Source: Nocardia sp. BMG51109 (GTDB taxonomy: Bacteria > Actinomycetota > Actinomycetes > Mycobacteriales > Mycobacteriaceae). Taken from it: a stretch of DNA of 64,000 bases. Positions within the stretch are counted from its first letter, which is position 1. Each line of letters opens with the position of its first letter. Positions 17,965 to 27,567 of the stretch are shown here, piece after piece. The translations under genes and the position numbers were made by a program. The DNA lies in contig NZ_JAFQ01000004.1 in NCBI RefSeq assembly GCF_000526215.1, positions 4,650,001-4,714,000 on the forward strand, written 5' to 3'. Below the pieces are notes generated by a model. That model saw only the letters and a program-made list of their open reading frames with translations. It did not search any database and was not told where the DNA came from.

Positions 17965-18621
17965 TCAGCGGAGCAGTTCGCGGGACAGGGTCTCGGTCCA
18001 CCAGCGCTCGACCCGGTCCGGAGACCAGCCTCGTTCGATGGTCAGGGTCGTATAGACGTCGATGTTGCACAGGGCCGCGAAAATGTCGACGGCGGCCGGG
18101 ATGTCGAGGTCGGTGCGCAGCGTCTCCTCGGGCCAGGAGGAGAAGACCTCGACGCGCGTCTCGTCGGCGAGCCTGCGTCCGCGCCGGTAGACGTCCGCCA
18201 GCTCGGGTTCGGTGCGGCCCGCCTCGCGGATCAGCCCGATGAGGTCACCGGCCCGCTCGAACAGCCTGCGGTCGTAGCCCGCCATCGCGGCGAGCTGCCG
18301 GCCGGGGTCGGCCGAGCCCTCCAGACCGGCCAGCATCCGTGGCATGTCGGCGGACAGGTCGGCCGCCTCCACCAGCGCCCAGACCAGGCCCGGCTTGTTG
18401 GTGTACGCGGCGTAGACGGTCGGCACGGACACACCGGCCGCGCGCGCCACGTCGCGCACGGTCGTGGCCGCCCAGCCCTGCGTGACGAACAGCCGGCGGG
18501 CGGCCTCGGCGATCTCGGCGCGGGTGTGCCGCGCCTGCGCCTGTCTGCGCAGCGAGTCGTAGCGCCGGCGTTCCGGCCGTGTTTCCGTCGGCCGTGTCTC
18601 CGTCGGTTCTGCCTCGGTCAT
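17965..18621 (-). CDS. TetR/AcrR family transcriptional regulator
   Basis: A 218-residue regulator. The N-terminal HTH is clear (IAEAARRLFVTQGWAATTVRDVARAAGVSVPTVYAAY). The C-terminal ligand domain is distinctive but unassigned. A Thr/Glu/Pro-rich repeated stretch (TETRP twice) precedes the HTH. It is transcribed away from the membrane protein at 18721, and the 99 bases between them hold a perfect inverted repeat, so it likely represses both itself and that gene. Confidence 0.85.
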   Translation of the reverse strand: MTEAEPTETRPTETRPERRRYDSLRRQAQARHTRAEIAEAARRLFVTQGWAATTVRDVARAAGVSVPTVYAAYTNKPGLVWALVEAADLSADMPRMLAGLEGSADPGRQLAAMAGYDRRLFERAGDLIGLIREAGRTEPELADVYRRGRRLADETRVEVFSSWPEETLRTDLDIPAAVDIFAALCNIDVYTTLTIERGWSPDRVERWWTETLSRELLR

Positions 18622-18645
18622 CGTGTCGCGGTCTCCCTTGCCCTT

Positions 18646-18674
18646 CTATATTCCCATACCTATATTCAATATAG
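18646..18674. promoter_or_regulatory. Operator palindrome between TetR gene and membrane protein gene
   Basis: CTATATT-C-AATATAG at 18660-18674 is a perfect 7-1-7 inverted repeat. A further TCTATATT half-site lies at about 18645-18652. It is the only AT-rich patch in this divergent 99-bp region and is a natural binding site for the adjacent TetR regulator. Confidence 0.65.
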
Positions 18675-18720
18675 TCCACGTAAACCTAATATCCGCGCAC
18701 CTCGCGGAAGGGATATCGCC

Positions 18721-19371
18721 ATGAGTTTCCTCGATCTGGCCGGTCTGGGTGGTCTCGGATTCGTGCTGTCCGCGGTGGTGATCAACGGGTTGTACATCCG
18801 GGGGCGGTTGCCGATGCCGATGTCGGGACAGAATCTCGACGCGGTCGTGGACTCCTTTGCCGCGGTGGGAAATGCGCTGAAGCGGCCGTCGGTGATCGCG
18901 CCGACCCTGTGGCTGTGCACCACGGTCTTCGCCGCCGGGCTGCTGGGCCGGCTGTGGCACGGCGGCGCGGGGACCGAGGCGTGGGCGCTGGTGGGCTTCG
19001 CGGGGGTGCTCATGCAGAACGTGACATTCGCGTGTGTCGAGGCGCTGCGGTTCGCCATGGCCGCGGCCGCGCGGCACGATCGCGGCTCCACGGTCGCCCT
19101 GTGGGGGCTGAGTAACGTGTTGTTCGGATTCAACCAGCTGTTCCTGGCGGTGGCGCTGCTGGGATTCTCGGCCGCCGGGGCGGGCGCCGGGTTCATCCCG
19201 GGATGGCACGCCTGGCTCGGATATGTCAGTGCCGCACTGCTTTTCGTCTCCTCGTCGGCGAGTCCCCACAACGTCGAGGGCACCAATCGGATCGCACTGG
19301 CCGGTCTGGTCGGATGGCTCGGCTGGGCCGCCTGGATCGTCGTGTACAGCATCGCCCTGCTCCGGGCATGA
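18721..19371 (+). CDS. Integral membrane protein under TetR control
   Basis: A 216-residue protein with about six transmembrane helices (for example [93 protein letters not shown]). I do not recognise a family. Short loops and no ATP-binding or periplasmic domain suggest a small transporter or envelope protein. AAGGG is six bases before the ATG. Divergent from and probably regulated by the TetR gene at 17965. Confidence 0.65.
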   Translation: MSFLDLAGLGGLGFVLSAVVINGLYIRGRLPMPMSGQNLDAVVDSFAAVGNALKRPSVIAPTLWLCTTVFAAGLLGRLWHGGAGTEAWALVGFAGVLMQNVTFACVEALRFAMAAAARHDRGSTVALWGLSNVLFGFNQLFLAVALLGFSAAGAGAGFIPGWHAWLGYVSAALLFVSSSASPHNVEGTNRIALAGLVGWLGWAAWIVVYSIALLRA

Positions 19372-19448
19372 CCTCGTCCGAGCACGGGAAACGATGCCGA
19401 GGCCGTGGTCGTGGACAACGGGGCGGGTGCATGTTGCAGGATGGAGGC

Positions 19449-20249
19449 GTGATCGGTAATCGCACCCAGTCCGCCGCTCGGCCCGCCCGCACGATTCGCC
19501 CGCCGTCTCCGCACCCGTCGGGCGCGACCCCGCCTGCCCTGCCGAGGGAGTTCGTCCCCCGGCACGTGGCGCTTGTGATGGACGGCAACGGGCGCTGGGC
19601 GCAGGACCGCGGCCTGCCGCGCACCGCCGGGCACGAGAAGGGCGAGGCGGTGCTGATGGACACCGTCGAGGGCTGTATCGAGATCGGCGTGAAATGGCTG
19701 TCGGCCTATGCCTTTTCGACCGAGAACTGGCGCCGCAGCCCCGATGAGGTGCGCTTCCTGATGGGCTTCAACCGCGACGTGATCCGCCGCCGCCGCGACG
19801 AGATGCACGAGATGGGTGTGCGGGTGCGCTGGGCGGGCCGGCGACCGCGGTTGTGGCGCAGCGTGATCAAGGAACTGGAGATCGCCGAGGAACTCACCAG
19901 GGACAATACGGTGATGAACCTCACCATGTGCGTCAATTACGGCGGTCGCGCCGAAATCGCCGACGCCGCACGGGAAATCGGGCGCCGGGTGGCGGCGGGC
20001 GAACTGGATCCGGAGTCGATCGACCAGGACACCTTCGCCCGGTACCTCGACGAGCCGGACATGCCCGACGTGGACCTGTTCCTGCGGCCGTCCGGCGAGT
20101 TGCGCAGCTCCAACTTCCTGATCTGGCAGTCGGCCTACGCCGAATTCGTCTACCAGAACACGCTGTTCCCGGACTTCGATCGCCGCAACCTGTGGGAGGC
20201 ATGCGTCGAGTACGCCAAGCGCGACCGCCGGTTCGGTGGCGTGAAGTGA
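19449..20249 (+). CDS. uppS: cis-prenyltransferase (decaprenyl/undecaprenyl diphosphate synthase)
   Basis: A 266-residue enzyme that makes the long-chain prenyl diphosphate carrier for cell wall synthesis by adding isopentenyl units. Signature motifs are MDGNGRWAQ (substrate Asp), [11 protein letters not shown], and [18 protein letters not shown] near the C-terminus. GTG 19449 is used, but a GGAGG lies too close to it, so an in-frame ATG about 18 bases upstream is possible. It is the Rv2361c equivalent. It overlaps the next gene by four bases. Confidence 0.9.
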   Translation: MIGNRTQSAARPARTIRPPSPHPSGATPPALPREFVPRHVALVMDGNGRWAQDRGLPRTAGHEKGEAVLMDTVEGCIEIGVKWLSAYAFSTENWRRSPDEVRFLMGFNRDVIRRRRDEMHEMGVRVRWAGRRPRLWRSVIKELEIAEELTRDNTVMNLTMCVNYGGRAEIADAAREIGRRVAAGELDPESIDQDTFARYLDEPDMPDVDLFLRPSGELRSSNFLIWQSAYAEFVYQNTLFPDFDRRNLWEACVEYAKRDRRFGGVK

Positions 20250-20650
20250 GCGAGACCTCCGCGGCGCAGGATCTACAGGTGCGCGCGGCCGCGTGCCTGG
20301 CCGGCTACGACATCGATGTCCGGGTCGAGGACGGCGGGCTCGGCTTCGAATACGACGGGGCGCTGTGCTCGCTGCGCGGCGTGAACCTGGCACCCGGCCT
20401 GGACGTACTCACCCTGACCTGCCTGCTGGCCTGGGACCGCCCGCTGAAACCCCAGCTGCACAAGCGGGTCGCCGATCGCAACGGCGCGTTGCAGTTCGGG
20501 TCGCTGGCGGTCAAGGTCCGGGAGAAGCTCGCCGACGTGATTCTGCGCTACACCTTCCCGGCCGCCGGTCTGGACGATCAGGCGCTGTCGACGATGCTGC
20601 TGCTCGTGCTGTCCGGGGCCGGGGAGGCGCGCAAGGGCCTGGTGCCCTGA
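20246..20650 (+). CDS. Conserved hypothetical protein (Rv2360c-like)
   Basis: A 134-residue protein with no signal or membrane segment. It begins [37 protein letters not shown] and ends in helices [36 protein letters not shown]. Its GTG overlaps the uppS stop, so the two are translated together. The same pairing, uppS then a short unknown gene before the zinc regulators, is found in mycobacteria. Function unknown. Confidence 0.65.
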   Translation: MSETSAAQDLQVRAAACLAGYDIDVRVEDGGLGFEYDGALCSLRGVNLAPGLDVLTLTCLLAWDRPLKPQLHKRVADRNGALQFGSLAVKVREKLADVILRYTFPAAGLDDQALSTMLLLVLSGAGEARKGLVP

Positions 20651-20664
20651 GCGCGCCGCTGCCC

Positions 20665-21282
20665 TTATTCGTGCGACTCCGCGATGCGCCGGTAGTCCGG
20701 CAAGATCACATTCAGGCCCCGCGCCAGATCGTCGGGAGTGGTGTCGCCGAGCAGCAGGTGTTGCAACATGAAGCCGGGCAGGATCCCGATCAGGGCCTTG
20801 GCGACGGCCTCGGTATCCGCGTCGGGCGGTAGCCAGCCCGCCGCGCGCATCCGTTCGGCATATTCGGCCCAGCGCGCGCGGATCGTGCCGATCGCCGTGC
20901 TGACGAAGGGCTTGACGTTGTCGTTGGTGACGCCGAGAGCCCAGGCCTGGGGGGCCAGGCGGACGCGCCCGGTGCGCTCGCTGAGCCGGGCGATCTCGGT
21001 GGTCAGGGTGGCGACCAGCTCGGCCGGGGTCGGCAGCGGGTCGCGATGGATGGCCTCGTCGAGCACTCCGCCCAGCAGGTGCATGGCATCGGTCGCCAGA
21101 GCCATGACGAGCTCGTCCTTGCTCTTGAAATAGCGGTACACGGCCCCCGCCGACAGCCCGGACTCGGCGAAGACGTCCTGCATCGACGTGGCGTGGAAGC
21201 CCTTGTGCGCGAAGCACACCTCCGCTGCGTCGAGAATCTGCTGACGGCGGCGTTCGAGGTGTTCCTCGCTGACTCGGGGCAT
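20665..21282 (-). CDS. TetR/AcrR family transcriptional regulator
   Basis: A 205-residue regulator with a standard HTH (RRQQILDAAEVCFAHKGFHATSMQDVFAESGLSAGAVYRYFKSK) followed by a TetR ligand domain (TEIARLSERTGRVRLAPQAWALG). It is divergent from the membrane protein at 21386. The 103 bases between them carry an AACGAATG..CGTTC inverted repeat that may be its operator. The partner gene suggests control of efflux or envelope traffic. Confidence 0.85.
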   Translation of the reverse strand: MPRVSEEHLERRRQQILDAAEVCFAHKGFHATSMQDVFAESGLSAGAVYRYFKSKDELVMALATDAMHLLGGVLDEAIHRDPLPTPAELVATLTTEIARLSERTGRVRLAPQAWALGVTNDNVKPFVSTAIGTIRARWAEYAERMRAAGWLPPDADTEAVAKALIGILPGFMLQHLLLGDTTPDDLARGLNVILPDYRRIAESHE

Positions 21283-21293
21283 GGATCCAAAGT

Positions 21294-21315
21294 AAAACGA
21301 ATGTCCGTTCTTGAC
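21294..21315. promoter_or_regulatory. Possible TetR operator upstream of the membrane protein at 21386
   Basis: AACG-AATGTC-CGTT (about 21296-21309) is an imperfect inverted repeat in the divergent intergenic region, next to a TTGACA hexamer at 21311. The arms are short, so this is a weaker call than the other palindromes in the window. Confidence 0.35.
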
Positions 21316-21385
21316 AAGGAAAGGCCCCCGATGCGACCGTGGGGGCACAAAAAGAACGACCCTCCGATTTCTTTGGGAGTACGTC

Positions 21386-22345
21386 ATGAATGCCATGTCC
21401 CGCGCTGTCGCGGTGGGTCTCCTGGCAGCCCTGGTGCAGGCCGTGATGCTCATCGCCTTCGCCTGGCCGGCCACCAATATCGGGCCGCGCGATCTACCGG
21501 TCGCGGTCTCCGGTCCCGCGGCGGGCACGGTCGCGGGCAAGCTGGCCGAGCACGATCGGGAGGCCTTCGAGGTCACCACCGTGGCCGATGAGGCGGCCGC
21601 CCGCACCGCGATCGAGCACCGGGATGCCTACGGCGCGATCGTGACCGACTCCGGGCAGCCCCGGGTGCTGGTCGCCTCGGCCGCGAGTCCCGTTGTGGCG
21701 CAACAACTGACGGCGATAGCGCAACAGTTGTCCGGCGCCCCGGCCGCGCCCGTGCAGGACGTGGTGCCGGCCGATCCGGACGATCCTCGCGGCACCGGCT
21801 TCGGCACGATGGTGCTGCCGCTCGTCATGGCCGGGCTCGCGGGCGGTGTCTTGTTGAGCCTGCTGGTGACCACGGTCGGCGGGCGCCTGGTGGGGCTGGT
21901 CAGCTTCGGTATCGCGGCCGGGCTGCTGAGCATGGCGGTGGTGCAGGGGTGGTTGCAGTTGCTGCCCGGTTCGTTCCTCACGCTGGCATCGATCGCGGGC
22001 CTGGTGTCGTTCGCGGTGGCGGGGGCCGTCGCCGGACTGGCCACCCTGATCGGCCCGCCCGGCATCGGTATCGGGGCGCTGGTCATGCTGCTGATCGGCA
22101 ACCCGTTCTCGGCCGCCACCTCCGCGCCGGAGCTGCTGCCGAAACCATGGGGCGCGATCGGTCAGCTGCTGCCCCCCGGCGCGGCCGCCACCCTGTTCCG
22201 ATCGGTGGCCTTCTTCGACGGGAACGGCGCCGCGGCACCGCTGATCACGCTGCTGTGCTGGTCGGCCTTCGCCCTGCTGCTGCTCGGTCTCGGCGCCCTA
22301 CGGCCCCGCCGGCAGGCCCCGGCCGCCGAGCCCGTCGCCGCGTAA
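21386..22345 (+). CDS. ABC-2/YhgE-Pip-like membrane permease
   Basis: A 319-residue protein with one N-terminal transmembrane helix, an extracytoplasmic domain of about 115 residues (DLPVAVSGPAAGTVAGKLAE and beyond), then five or six helices. This arrangement is seen in ABC-2 type and YhgE/Pip-like exporters. No ATPase gene is adjacent, so it may work with a partner elsewhere or alone. The ATG follows TGGGAG. It is divergent from and likely repressed by the TetR at 20665. The substrate is unknown. Confidence 0.6.
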   Translation: MNAMSRAVAVGLLAALVQAVMLIAFAWPATNIGPRDLPVAVSGPAAGTVAGKLAEHDREAFEVTTVADEAAARTAIEHRDAYGAIVTDSGQPRVLVASAASPVVAQQLTAIAQQLSGAPAAPVQDVVPADPDDPRGTGFGTMVLPLVMAGLAGGVLLSLLVTTVGGRLVGLVSFGIAAGLLSMAVVQGWLQLLPGSFLTLASIAGLVSFAVAGAVAGLATLIGPPGIGIGALVMLLIGNPFSAATSAPELLPKPWGAIGQLLPPGAAATLFRSVAFFDGNGAAAPLITLLCWSAFALLLLGLGALRPRRQAPAAEPVAA

Positions 22346-22351
22346 CCCGTA

Positions 22352-22389
22352 CGGTCGCGCCCTGCCCGAGTACGGACGGGGCGCGACCG
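22352..22389. terminator. Strong hairpin between convergent genes
   Basis: An 11-bp perfect stem (CGGTCGCGCCC at 22352-22362, GGGCGCGACCG at 22379-22389) with a 16-base loop, placed between the permease stop and the zur stop on the opposite strand. There is no T-run, which is usual in high-GC actinobacteria. It could end transcription from both sides. Confidence 0.55.
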
Positions 22390-22432
22390 CGCGTCGGCAT
22401 GGTGCCGTACGTGCGTGTCGCCCCCGCCCGGG

Positions 22433-22876
22433 TCAGGCGTGGGCCGGGCGGCCGTCGCGGACGGCGGCGCACCGGCGGCAGGTACCGAATATCTCCATCG
22501 TGTGGCTGATCTCGGTGAAGCCGTGCTGGTTGGCGACGGATTCGGCCCAGGCCTCCACGGTCGGGCCCTCGACCTCCACCGTGCGGCCGCAGTGGCGGCA
22601 CACCAGGTGGTGGTGATGGCCGTTGGAGCACTGGCGGTAGACCGATTCACCGGTGTCGGTGCGCAGCACGTCCACCTTGCCCGCCTCGGCCAGCGACTGC
22701 AGCGTCCGGTAGACGGTGGTCAGGCCGATTCCTTCGCCACGGCGGCGTAGTTCGTCGTGCAACTCCTGGGCGGAGCGGAACTCTTCGATATCACCGAGCA
22801 GCGCGGCGATCGCGCTGCGCTGCCGGGTACTGCGGATACCGACAGTCTTCTCGGTTGTGCCCGTGTTGTCCGGCAC
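22433..22876 (-). CDS. zur: Zinc uptake regulator Zur (FurB)
   Basis: A 147-residue Fur-family repressor. The winged helix includes TTVYRTLQSLAEAGKVD. Metal sites are clear: HHHHLVCRHCG with the first CxxC, and the second CRRC near the C-terminus. It represses zinc uptake genes when zinc is present. It lies three bases downstream of smtB on the same strand, the arrangement of the mycobacterial smtB-furB operon (Rv2358-Rv2359), where SmtB controls the pair in response to zinc. Confidence 0.92.
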   Translation of the reverse strand: MPDNTGTTEKTVGIRSTRQRSAIAALLGDIEEFRSAQELHDELRRRGEGIGLTTVYRTLQSLAEAGKVDVLRTDTGESVYRQCSNGHHHHLVCRHCGRTVEVEGPTVEAWAESVANQHGFTEISHTMEIFGTCRRCAAVRDGRPAHA

Positions 22877-22879
22877 GAA

Positions 22880-23275
22880 TCACCCTTCCTCGGCATGTGC
22901 TACGGCATCGACGACGATGCGCGCCAGGTGGTCATCGACGAGTTCGTAGATCACCTCGCGCCCGGTGCGCTCCCCGCGCACCACGCCCGCCGACTTCAAG
23001 ATACGCAGATGCTGGCTCACCAGAGGCTGCGTCACGCCCAGCGTATCGACCAGCTCGTGGACGCAGCGCGGTGACTCGCGCAGCTGCAGCACGATCGCGA
23101 TGCGCACCGGCGCCGCCAGCGCGCGTAGCAACTCGCCCGCGTTGTCCAGGATGCCGCGGGGCGGCACCGCCGGAGCGGACGGGGCCCGATACGGATACGG
23201 GTCGTGCGGAATGGGGGTGGGTGCCTCCACGGCGACGCGGCTTCGCCGTCCGGGGACACCACTGTCGGCGGTCAT
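22880..23275 (-). CDS. smtB: ArsR/SmtB family zinc-sensing repressor
   Basis: A 131-residue winged-helix repressor ([41 protein letters not shown]). It has a 40-residue Pro-rich N-terminal extension and a C-terminal helix with [20 protein letters not shown], whose Asp and His residues fit the alpha-5 zinc site. First gene of the smtB-zur operon. In mycobacteria the homolog releases DNA when zinc binds. It is divergent from glyS. Confidence 0.88.
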   Translation of the reverse strand: MTADSGVPGRRSRVAVEAPTPIPHDPYPYRAPSAPAVPPRGILDNAGELLRALAAPVRIAIVLQLRESPRCVHELVDTLGVTQPLVSQHLRILKSAGVVRGERTGREVIYELVDDHLARIVVDAVAHAEEG

Positions 23276-23300
23276 CGAACCAACTCCTTATTGGAAACCG

Positions 23301-23316
23301 ATGCCATTATTGGTAT
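23301..23316. promoter_or_regulatory. Candidate SmtB operator
   Basis: ATGCCA-TTAT-TGGTAT is an inverted repeat with five of six arm bases matching, placed 25 bases upstream of the smtB start in the smtB/glyS divergent region. Spacing and position suit SmtB autorepression. It is an inference from layout and symmetry only. Confidence 0.5.
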
Positions 23317-23453
23317 GCACAGGTGCGCATGTCAATTTCGACACGCGATCCGGCGCTCGTGATGTGCGGATACTGCTTCGACCGGTTAGGGGTGCGGCCG
23401 ATACGCTGGACCGAATCACCCCATCAATCATTCCCAGAGGGAGAGCTTCAGCC

Positions 23454-24845
23454 GTGGCACCCAAGTCGAAGGTCGACACCGTCGCCAACCTCGCCAAGCG
23501 CCGGGGTCTCGTCTTCCCCAGCGGCGAGATCTACGGAGGCACCAGGTCGGCATGGGACTACGGGCCCCTGGGTGTGGAGCTGAAGGAGAACATCAAGCGG
23601 CAGTGGTGGCGCTCGATGGTGATCGGCCGCGACGATGTGGTCGGCCTGGACTCGTCGATCATCCTGCCCCGTCCGGTGTGGGTCGCCTCCGGCCACGTCT
23701 CGGTGTTCAACGATCCGCTGGTCGAATGCCTCAACTGCCATAAGCGGCACCGGCAGGACCACCTGCAGGAGGCCTACGCGGAGAAGAACGGCATCGACGA
23801 CCCGGACACGGTGCCGATGACCGCGGTCGCCTGCCCGGACTGCGGCACGGTCGGTAAGTGGACCGAGCCGCGCGACTTCAACATGATGCTCAAGACCTAC
23901 CTCGGCCCGGTCGAGTCCGAGGACGGTCTGCACTATCTGCGGCCGGAGACCGCGCAGGGCATCTTCGTGAACTTCGCCAACGTGATGACCACCGCGCGCA
24001 AGAAGCCGCCGTTCGGCATCGCCCAGATCGGCAAGAGCTTCCGCAACGAGATCACGCCCGGCAACTTCATCTTCCGCACCCGCGAGTTCGAGCAGATGGA
24101 GATGGAGTTCTTCGTCGCGCCGGGCGAGGACGAGCAGTGGCACCAGTACTGGATCGACACCCGGCTGGCCTGGTACACCGACCTGGGCATCAACCCGGAG
24201 AACCTGCGGCTGTACGAGCATCCGAAGGAGAAGCTGTCGCACTATTCGACCCGCACGGTCGATATCGAGTACCGCTTCGTATTCCAGGGCAGCGAGTGGG
24301 GCGAGCTGGAGGGCGTCGCCAACCGCACCGACTTCGACCTGAAGACTCATTCGGAGCATTCGGGCCAGGAGCTGAACTATTTCGATCAGGCCACCGGCGA
24401 GCGGTACATCCCGTACGTGATCGAGCCGGCGGCGGGCCTGACCCGCTCGCTGATGGCGTTCCTGATCGACGCCTACACCGAGGACGAGGCCCCGAATGCC
24501 AAGGGCGTCCTGGAGAAGCGCACGGTGCTGCGGCTGGATCGGCGGCTGGCGCCGGTGAAGGCGGCCGTACTTCCGTTGTCGCGCAACGCCGATCTGTCGC
24601 CCAAGGCGCGCGATCTGGCCGCGCGGTTGCGCAAGAACTGGAACGTGCAGTTCGACGACGCTCAGGCGATCGGTAAGCGGTACCGCCGCCAGGACGAGAT
24701 CGGCACCCCGTTCTGCATCACGGTCGACTTCGATACGCTCGAGGATCATGCGGTGACCGTGCGCGAGCGGGATTCCATGGGGCAGGAGCGGATTGCGCTG
24801 GACCAGGTGGAGGGTTATCTGGCGCAGCGGTTGATCGGGGCCTGA
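23454..24845 (+). CDS. glyS: Glycyl-tRNA synthetase (dimeric, class II)
   Basis: A 463-residue alpha2-type glycyl-tRNA synthetase. The opening [16 protein letters not shown] is typical. Class II motif 2 is around [23 protein letters not shown], motif 3 is around GLTRSLMAF, and the C-terminal anticodon-binding domain follows. A zinc-type CLNC..CPDC pair sits in the insertion. GTG start following AGAGGGAGAG. Located next to smtB-zur as in M. tuberculosis (Rv2357c). Confidence 0.95.
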   Translation: MAPKSKVDTVANLAKRRGLVFPSGEIYGGTRSAWDYGPLGVELKENIKRQWWRSMVIGRDDVVGLDSSIILPRPVWVASGHVSVFNDPLVECLNCHKRHRQDHLQEAYAEKNGIDDPDTVPMTAVACPDCGTVGKWTEPRDFNMMLKTYLGPVESEDGLHYLRPETAQGIFVNFANVMTTARKKPPFGIAQIGKSFRNEITPGNFIFRTREFEQMEMEFFVAPGEDEQWHQYWIDTRLAWYTDLGINPENLRLYEHPKEKLSHYSTRTVDIEYRFVFQGSEWGELEGVANRTDFDLKTHSEHSGQELNYFDQATGERYIPYVIEPAAGLTRSLMAFLIDAYTEDEAPNAKGVLEKRTVLRLDRRLAPVKAAVLPLSRNADLSPKARDLAARLRKNWNVQFDDAQAIGKRYRRQDEIGTPFCITVDFDTLEDHAVTVRERDSMGQERIALDQVEGYLAQRLIGA

Positions 24846-24936
24846 TCCGGGCGGCCGTCGTCCGGCGGGACATATCGGCGACCGGTGCGCTGTTCGGCTC
24901 GACGAGACGAGACGACTCGGACAGGAAGGTGCGGAT

Positions 24937-25857
24937 ATGGCGCAGGCGGTCAGGTTCGATCGGTACGGCGATGTCGATGTGCTGAACGTCGTCGAGGTGC
25001 CGGATCCGGTGCCCGGGTCCGGGCAGGTCGCGGTCGACGTGGTCGCGGCCGGAATCAATCCGGGCGAGGCCAAGATTCGCAGCGGTGCGCTGCACGAGGT
25101 CTTTCCTGCGGCGTTCCCGTCCGGGGAGGGCAGCGATTTCGCGGGGCGGATCGCCGTCGTCGGGGCGGGCGTGAGCGGGCTCGCGGCCGGCGACGAGGTC
25201 GTCGGGTTCACCAACGAGCGGGCCTCGCATGCGACGCGGGTCGTGGTCGGGGCGGATCAGGTGACGCCCAAGCCGGCCGGGCTCTCCTGGGACGTCGCGG
25301 GGTCGCTGTTCGTGGCGGGCACGACGGCGTTCGCGGCGGTCCGGGCGGTGGCGGCGAAGGAGGGCGACACGGTCGCCGTCTCGGCCGCCGCCGGGGGGGT
25401 GGGATCCATTGCGGTGCAACTGCTTCGGGCCCGCGGCGCGACGGTGATCGGGATCGCCGGCGCGGGCAACCAGGACTGGCTGCGCGCGCGGGGTGTCGTC
25501 CCGGTCGAGCACGGCGACGGGCTCGCCGACCGCATCCGGGCGGCGGCGCCCGGCGGCGTCGACGCCTTCCTCGACTTCCACGGCTCCGGATACGTCGACC
25601 TCGCCCTCGCGCTCGGCGTGCGCCCCGAGCGCGTCGATACCGTCGTCGATGTCGCCGCCGTCCAGCAGTACGGAGTCAAGGCCGAGGGCAACGGCGCCGC
25701 CGACACCATCGACGTGGTCGCCGAACTGGCCGAGCTGGCGGCCGCGGGCACCCTGGACATCCCGATCGCCGCCACCTACCCGCTCGCCCAGGTGCGCGAG
25801 GCCTACCGCGAGATCGAGCGCGGCCACACCCGCGGCAAGATCGTCCTGCATCCCTGA
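24937..25857 (+). CDS. NADPH-dependent quinone oxidoreductase (medium-chain dehydrogenase family)
   Basis: A 306-residue MDR oxidoreductase without the structural zinc cysteines. The N-terminal GroES-like domain (VVEVPDPVPGSGQVAVDVVAAGINPGEAK) is followed by a Rossmann domain with SAAAGGVGSIAVQLLRARGATVIG. Such enzymes reduce quinones or enones with NADPH. It has AGGAAGG before the ATG. Unlike the fragment at 655-981, this copy is complete. Natural substrate unknown. Confidence 0.82.
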   Translation: MAQAVRFDRYGDVDVLNVVEVPDPVPGSGQVAVDVVAAGINPGEAKIRSGALHEVFPAAFPSGEGSDFAGRIAVVGAGVSGLAAGDEVVGFTNERASHATRVVVGADQVTPKPAGLSWDVAGSLFVAGTTAFAAVRAVAAKEGDTVAVSAAAGGVGSIAVQLLRARGATVIGIAGAGNQDWLRARGVVPVEHGDGLADRIRAAAPGGVDAFLDFHGSGYVDLALALGVRPERVDTVVDVAAVQQYGVKAEGNGAADTIDVVAELAELAAAGTLDIPIAATYPLAQVREAYREIERGHTRGKIVLHP

Positions 25858-26091
25858 GCTGCCGGGCTGCTGCGCGCGAATCGCGCACCCAGCCCTCACC
25901 GATGACGGCACGGGCATGCCTCCCGGAATCGAATTCCGTTCCGGCGTAGGTGGATTGTGCGATATAAGGTGCTGATTCCGGGTGCGATGGCGGCGCTGCC
26001 CGGGCTGGAGCCGGATCCGGTGGTGGCCGAGGCGGTGCGCACTGCCGAACGTGTCGGTCGGCTGTCACACCCAACCACTACGATCGGGAGA

Positions 26092-26769
26092 GTGATCGCG
26101 ATCGATACCCCGTACACCGGGCATGTGGCGCCGGGCTCGAATCCGCAGCAGCGCGACGTTCCGGGCGCGCGCATCGTGAAGATGTCCGTCGGCCCGATGG
26201 ACAACAACTGCTATCTGGTGCAGGATGCCGCCACGGGCGCGGCGCTGTTCATCGATGCGGCCAACGAGGCCGGCCGGATCCTCGAGCTGCTCGGGCAGGA
26301 GGCGGCCGAGCGGCTGGAGCTGATCGTCACCACCCACCAGCACCCCGACCACTGGCAGGCGCTGGACAAGGTCGCCGCCGAGACCGGAATCGCCACCGCC
26401 GCCCACGAACTCGACGCCGGCCCGCTGCCGGTGCGGCCCGATCGGCTGCTGGCGGAGGGCGAGACGGTGCGCGTCGGCGAGCTCGCGCTGGAGGTGATCC
26501 ACCTGCGCGGGCACACCCCGGGCTCGGTGGCGCTGGCGCTCACCGACGGCGCCGGGCGCACGCACCTGTTCACCGGTGACTCGCTGTTCCCGGGCGGCGT
26601 CGGCCGCACCACCTCGCCGGCGGATTTCGATTCCCTCTACAGCGACGTCACCGGCAAGCTGTTCGACCGTTACGGCGACGACACGGCGGTCTATCCGGGC
26701 CACGGCGACGACACCACCCTCGGTGCCGAACGCCCGCAGCTGGCCGAGTGGCGACAGCGCGGTTGGTGA
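26092..26769 (+). CDS. Metallo-beta-lactamase fold hydrolase (glyoxalase II-like)
   Basis: A 225-residue MBL-fold hydrolase. The metal motif is complete: H82-x-H84-x-D86-H87 (THQHPDHW), a later His in LRGHTPGS, the bridging Asp in LFTGDSLFPGG, and a final His in VYPGHGDDT. This pattern is that of glyoxalase II-like thioester hydrolases. The frame is open from 25957, but the GTG at 26092 has GGGAG directly upstream and starts the conserved part. Confidence 0.82.
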   Translation: MIAIDTPYTGHVAPGSNPQQRDVPGARIVKMSVGPMDNNCYLVQDAATGAALFIDAANEAGRILELLGQEAAERLELIVTTHQHPDHWQALDKVAAETGIATAAHELDAGPLPVRPDRLLAEGETVRVGELALEVIHLRGHTPGSVALALTDGAGRTHLFTGDSLFPGGVGRTTSPADFDSLYSDVTGKLFDRYGDDTAVYPGHGDDTTLGAERPQLAEWRQRGW

Positions 26770-26837
26770 CAACCCGCTGGAAGCAGTACCCGTCACATCG
26801 CGACCTCGGCGTAACCGAGCGCTGGCAGACTCGTGAC

Positions 26838-27530
26838 ATGCCTGCGGCCCCGACTCGTCCCGCCCCCGCTCGTTCACCCGCGCCCGCGCCCGCCAAGGGC
26901 GGGGCCGGGGTGCTGCGCTGGGCGGGCCGGTTGGTGGCCGGAACGGTCTTGATGGCGCTGGTGGTCGTCGGCGGTACCGGCCTGCGGGTGTGGCAGGTGG
27001 CGCGCATCGACGACTACTCGCCCGCCGACGCGATCGTCGTCCTGGGTGCGGCGCAGTACGACGGCACGCCGTCCTCGGTGTTCGCGGCCCGGCTCGAGCA
27101 GGCGCACAACCTGTTCGCCCGCGGGGTGGCGCCCCTGGTGGTCACCGTCGGCGGAAAACGCGACGGCGACACCTACACCGAGGCCGACGCCGGTAAGCGG
27201 TACCTGGAAGAGCAGGGCATTCCGGGCGACCGGATCCTCGCGGTGCCGACCGGTTCGGACACGCTGCAGAGCATCGAGGCCGTGGCCGTCGCGATGCACG
27301 CCCGCGACCTGTCGTCGGCGGTGCTGGTCAGCGATCCGTGGCATTCGCTGCGCACCCGGACGATGACCCGCGACCAGAGACTGGAGGCGTGGACGGCGCC
27401 GGCGCGCACCGGCCCGGCCGTGTACACCCGCGAATCACAGGTGCACGGCATCGGCCGGGAGACGGCCGCGCTGCTCTGGTATCACCTGACCCATTACTCC
27501 GCGGACTTCAAATACACTGCGGGGCAGTGA
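26838..27530 (+). CDS. SanA/ElyC/YdcF family (DUF218) membrane-anchored protein
   Basis: A 230-residue protein with a Pro/Ala-rich cytoplasmic N-terminus, one transmembrane helix (about residues 32-53) and an extracytoplasmic DUF218 domain (ADAIVVLGAAQYDGTPSSVFAARLEQAHNLFARG, then AVLVSDPWHSLRTR). Relatives act in envelope barrier function or wall precursor metabolism, but the reaction is not established. It is close to dgt downstream (37 bases) and possibly cotranscribed. Confidence 0.8.
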   Translation: MPAAPTRPAPARSPAPAPAKGGAGVLRWAGRLVAGTVLMALVVVGGTGLRVWQVARIDDYSPADAIVVLGAAQYDGTPSSVFAARLEQAHNLFARGVAPLVVTVGGKRDGDTYTEADAGKRYLEEQGIPGDRILAVPTGSDTLQSIEAVAVAMHARDLSSAVLVSDPWHSLRTRTMTRDQRLEAWTAPARTGPAVYTRESQVHGIGRETAALLWYHLTHYSADFKYTAGQ

Positions 27531-27567
27531 TTTCCGGTAGAGCAGTGATCGTCACGGGAGCGGGCCG

